Source: SZUA-217 sp036446835
GTDB lineage: Bacteria > Actinomycetota > Acidimicrobiia > Spongiisociales > ZC4RG35
DNA length: 8,666 bases
Assembly (NCBI GenBank): GCA_036446835.1
Contig: JAZFTT010000259.1
Location: 1 to 8,666 of the forward strand
Direction: 5' to 3'
The position numbers and the translations under genes were made by a program. Of this stretch, positions 6,225 to 8,666 are shown piece by piece. The notes below the pieces were generated by a model. The model ran no database searches, was not told where the DNA came from, and saw nothing but the letters and a program-made list of their open reading frames with translations. The stretch's first letter is position 1. The number at the start of each line of letters is the position of its first letter.

Positions 6225-6230
6225 AACCTA
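6225..6230 (-). promoter_or_regulatory. Candidate -10 element TAGGTT built on the ilvD stop codon
   Basis: On the minus strand TAGGTT fits TANNNT, begins with the TAG stop codon of ilvD, and is followed by 6 nt and then the GTG start of the RDD gene. This is leaderless spacing. The AGG within it could alternatively act as a weak ribosome-binding site 8 nt before GTG. No -35 match is seen. Confidence 0.4.
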
Positions 6231-7895
6231 ACCCGTCACAGCACCTTTGCTCGCCGAGCCAACCAGACGCGCGTACTTGCCGAGAGCACCCGTCGGGTAC
6301 CTGGCAGGCTGGGGACTCCAGTGCCCGCGCCGTTCCTCGAGGGTCGCATCCTCCACCAGGACGTCGAGTGAGCGGGCCGGAATATCGACGCGCACGCGGT
6401 CACCCTCCTCGACCAGACCGAGAACACCGCCGACCTCCGATTCCGGGGCGATATGACCGATGCACAACCCCGTCGTCCCTCCCGAGAACCGCCCGTCCGT
6501 GATGAGAAGCACATCCTTGCCAAGACCTGCGCCCTTTATGCCTGCGGTGATCTGCAGCATCTCTCTCATCCCGGGGCCACCTTTGGGACCCTCGGTCCGG
6601 ATAACCACAACGTCCCCATGAGTTATCTGATGGTTGAACAGGGCATCGAGCGCAAGCTGCTCACCCGCAAACACACGGGCTGGTCCCTCGAACGTGTCCA
6701 GCGTGACACCGGCAACCTTGACTACAGCCCCCTCGGCAGCCAGATTGCCTCCGAGAATGGCGATTCCCCCCTCTTCGGCCAAGGGCTGACTCGGGTCCCG
6801 GATCACATCCTGGTCATCGGGCACAACGGTGTCGGCAAGGTTCTCCGCCATCGTCCTGCCAGTGACCGTCAACACGTCGCCATCGAGGAGGCCCTCATCA
6901 AGCAACGTCTTGAGGACCACCGGAATACCCCCAATCCTGTCGAGATCGACCATGTGATAATGCCCGAAGGGCTTTAGATCTCCCAGGTGAGGTGTCCTGC
7001 GAGAGATGCGATCGAAGTCTTCGAGATCTAGAGAAACATCGGCCTCGTTGGCGATCGCTAGAAGATGAAGCACGGCGTTGGTCGATCCGCCGAGAGCCAT
7101 GACGGTGGTGATGGCGTTCTCAAAGGCGGGACGGGTCATGATCTGTCTCGGGGTGATCCTCGACTCGAGCAAGGCCATCACTGCCTCCCCGGACCGACGT
7201 GCAAAGTCACGAAGCCTTGGATCGATGGCAGGCACGGTGGCCGAGCCCGGCAGCGACATGCCGATCGCCTCGCCGACCGACGCCATCGTGTTCGCGGTGA
7301 ACATTCCCGCGCACGACCCGGCGCCGGGGCACGCGGCCCGCTCGATTTCGAGAAGATCGTCCGCTGAGATCCGACCCTCAGCTTCGGCGCCGATGCCCTC
7401 GAAGACATCGACTATCGAGATGTCCCTGCCTTCATAACGCCCGGGCAAGCTCGATCCTCCATACAGAAAGACCGCTGGGAGGTCCAAACGGGCGGCCGAC
7501 ATCAGCATGCCGGGAAGCGACTTGTCACAACCGGCGATGGAGACCAGGGCATCGAAGCGCTCGGCATGCATGACAAGTTCGACCGAATCTGCGATCACCT
7601 CACGAGAAACGAGCGAGGCGCGCATCCCTTCGTGCCCCATCGCTATGCCGTCGGAAACTGCGATGGTTGAGAAGACCAAACCCACTCCCCCGGATCCGGC
7701 GACTCCGGCCTTTGCATGCTTCGACAACTCAGGACCCGTGAGATTGCACGGAGTCACCTCATTTCCGGCGGACACCACGCCGACCTGGGGTTTTTCAAAA
7801 TCTTTATCTGACAATCCGACGGCACGCAACATGGCGCGCGCTCCGGCCTTGGCGGATCCCTCCGTTACATCGTGTGATCTGATTTTCAGTGACAT
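6228..7895 (-). CDS. ilvD: Dihydroxy-acid dehydratase
   Basis: This cytosolic enzyme dehydrates 2,3-dihydroxy-isovalerate and 2,3-dihydroxy-3-methylvalerate to the keto acids that become valine/leucine and isoleucine. The 555-residue length is normal for the family. Three Fe-S cluster cysteines are in place: Cys50 (VTPCNLTG), Cys123 (AGCDKSLPGML) and Cys195 (CPGAGSCAGMFTANTM). Their spacing of 73 and 72 resembles the [2Fe-2S] type of plant and mycobacterial enzymes. Lys125 follows the second Cys and is the likely carbamylated metal ligand. GSTNAVLHLLAIA and DGRFSGGTTGLCIGHIAPE, with the catalytic-region Ser, are also present. The ATG at 7895 starts the standard 'MSLKIRSHDVTEG' N-terminus and has no Shine-Dalgarno sequence; a TAACAT box lies 9 nt upstream. 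It is divergent from ilvC across 60 bp and is followed 9 nt later by the RDD gene. Confidence 0.97.
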   Translation of the reverse strand: MSLKIRSHDVTEGSAKAGARAMLRAVGLSDKDFEKPQVGVVSAGNEVTPCNLTGPELSKHAKAGVAGSGGVGLVFSTIAVSDGIAMGHEGMRASLVSREVIADSVELVMHAERFDALVSIAGCDKSLPGMLMSAARLDLPAVFLYGGSSLPGRYEGRDISIVDVFEGIGAEAEGRISADDLLEIERAACPGAGSCAGMFTANTMASVGEAIGMSLPGSATVPAIDPRLRDFARRSGEAVMALLESRITPRQIMTRPAFENAITTVMALGGSTNAVLHLLAIANEADVSLDLEDFDRISRRTPHLGDLKPFGHYHMVDLDRIGGIPVVLKTLLDEGLLDGDVLTVTGRTMAENLADTVVPDDQDVIRDPSQPLAEEGGIAILGGNLAAEGAVVKVAGVTLDTFEGPARVFAGEQLALDALFNHQITHGDVVVIRTEGPKGGPGMREMLQITAGIKGAGLGKDVLLITDGRFSGGTTGLCIGHIAPESEVGGVLGLVEEGDRVRVDIPARSLDVLVEDATLEERRGHWSPQPARYPTGALGKYARLVGSASKGAVTG

Positions 7896-7904
7896 CTCGG
7901 GGCG

Positions 7905-7910
7905 ATGTTA
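7905..7910 (-). promoter_or_regulatory. Candidate -10 element TAACAT for ilvD
   Basis: On the minus strand TAACAT fits TANNNT and lies 9 nt before the ilvD ATG, predicting a leader of only a few bases or none. No clear -35 is seen. A leader this short leaves no room for a leader peptide or T-box upstream of ilvD. Confidence 0.4.
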
Positions 7911-7920
7911 CGGCTCAGTT

Positions 7921-7949
7921 TTGGAGACAGCGAAGATTCGGCCCACAAT
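7921..7949 (+). promoter_or_regulatory. Candidate ilvC promoter (TTGGAG - 17 bp - CACAAT), leaderless
   Basis: TTGGAG (7921-7926) and CACAAT (7944-7949) are partial -35 and -10 matches with the ideal 17-bp spacer. The ilvC ATG follows the -10 by 6 nt, so the transcript would start at about the A of ATG. It is the best-formed promoter in the window and uses the same -10 hexamer proposed for aat. Confidence 0.5.
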
Positions 7950-7955
7950 CATCCC

Positions 7956-8666
<711 letters not shown>

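Noticed and set aside
5343..6371. A 342-codon open frame on the plus strand opposite the RDD gene
   Set aside because: It is antisense to a gene with clear RDD motifs and membrane helices. Its His/Asp/Ile-rich periodic stretch is only the reverse reading of the nonapeptide repeats, and it runs into the ilvD 3' end.
6453..6977. Plus-strand open frame inside ilvD
   Set aside because: Antisense to a fully conserved ilvD region, with no recognisable motif.
7896..7955. T-box, riboswitch or leader-peptide attenuator before the ilv genes
   Set aside because: The gap is 60 bp with no hairpin series, no short Leu/Val/Ile-rich frame and no T-tract terminator.

Overview
The window comes from a moderately high-GC bacterium (about 60% GC by eye), most likely an actinomycetote and possibly an uncultured Acidimicrobiia-like lineage. 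Supporting signs are the class I IlvC and [2Fe-2S] IlvD, the two-domain universal stress protein, an RDD protein with RVDV-type repeats, an Aat N-terminus of the 'PVEP..' type, and an almost complete lack of Shine-Dalgarno sequences. Several starts instead have a TANNNT-like -10 box 6-9 nt upstream, which suggests leaderless transcripts. The lineage is an inference from style, not from a marker gene.

Layout. From the left: the 3' end of a sensor histidine kinase (+) is followed after 12 nt by a DUF2652 cyclase-like/SRPBCC fusion protein (+). This meets, with no gap at all, a convergent two-domain universal stress protein (-). Next is a 74-bp intergenic region filled by a 57-bp imperfect palindrome with CTAG at both ends, which looks like a tiny mobile-element remnant. 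Then comes aat (-), divergent across about 52 bp from a two-gene + strand operon: a zinc-free NAD(P)H:quinone-oxidoreductase-like protein and a DauA-like FAD D-amino-acid dehydrogenase, overlapping by 4 nt. A convergent 16-bp gap leads to an RDD membrane protein (-) carrying eight 9-residue repeats. This sits 9 nt downstream of ilvD (-). ilvD is divergent across 60 bp from ilvC (+), which runs off the right edge.

How the genes work together. IlvC and IlvD catalyse consecutive steps of valine/isoleucine/leucine biosynthesis from a shared divergent promoter region. The oxidoreductase and the D-amino-acid dehydrogenase are translationally coupled and probably form one small redox or amino-acid catabolic unit. 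Aat tags proteins for N-end-rule degradation. The kinase and the cyclase-like protein look like a signalling pair. There is no stretch over 300 bases without a gene. I see no RNA gene, CRISPR array, prophage, intact insertion sequence or recognisable defence system. The window is mostly ordinary housekeeping sequence, and the unusual items are the palindrome, the leaderless promoters (two of them built on the preceding gene's TAG stop) and the cyclase/SRPBCC fusion.
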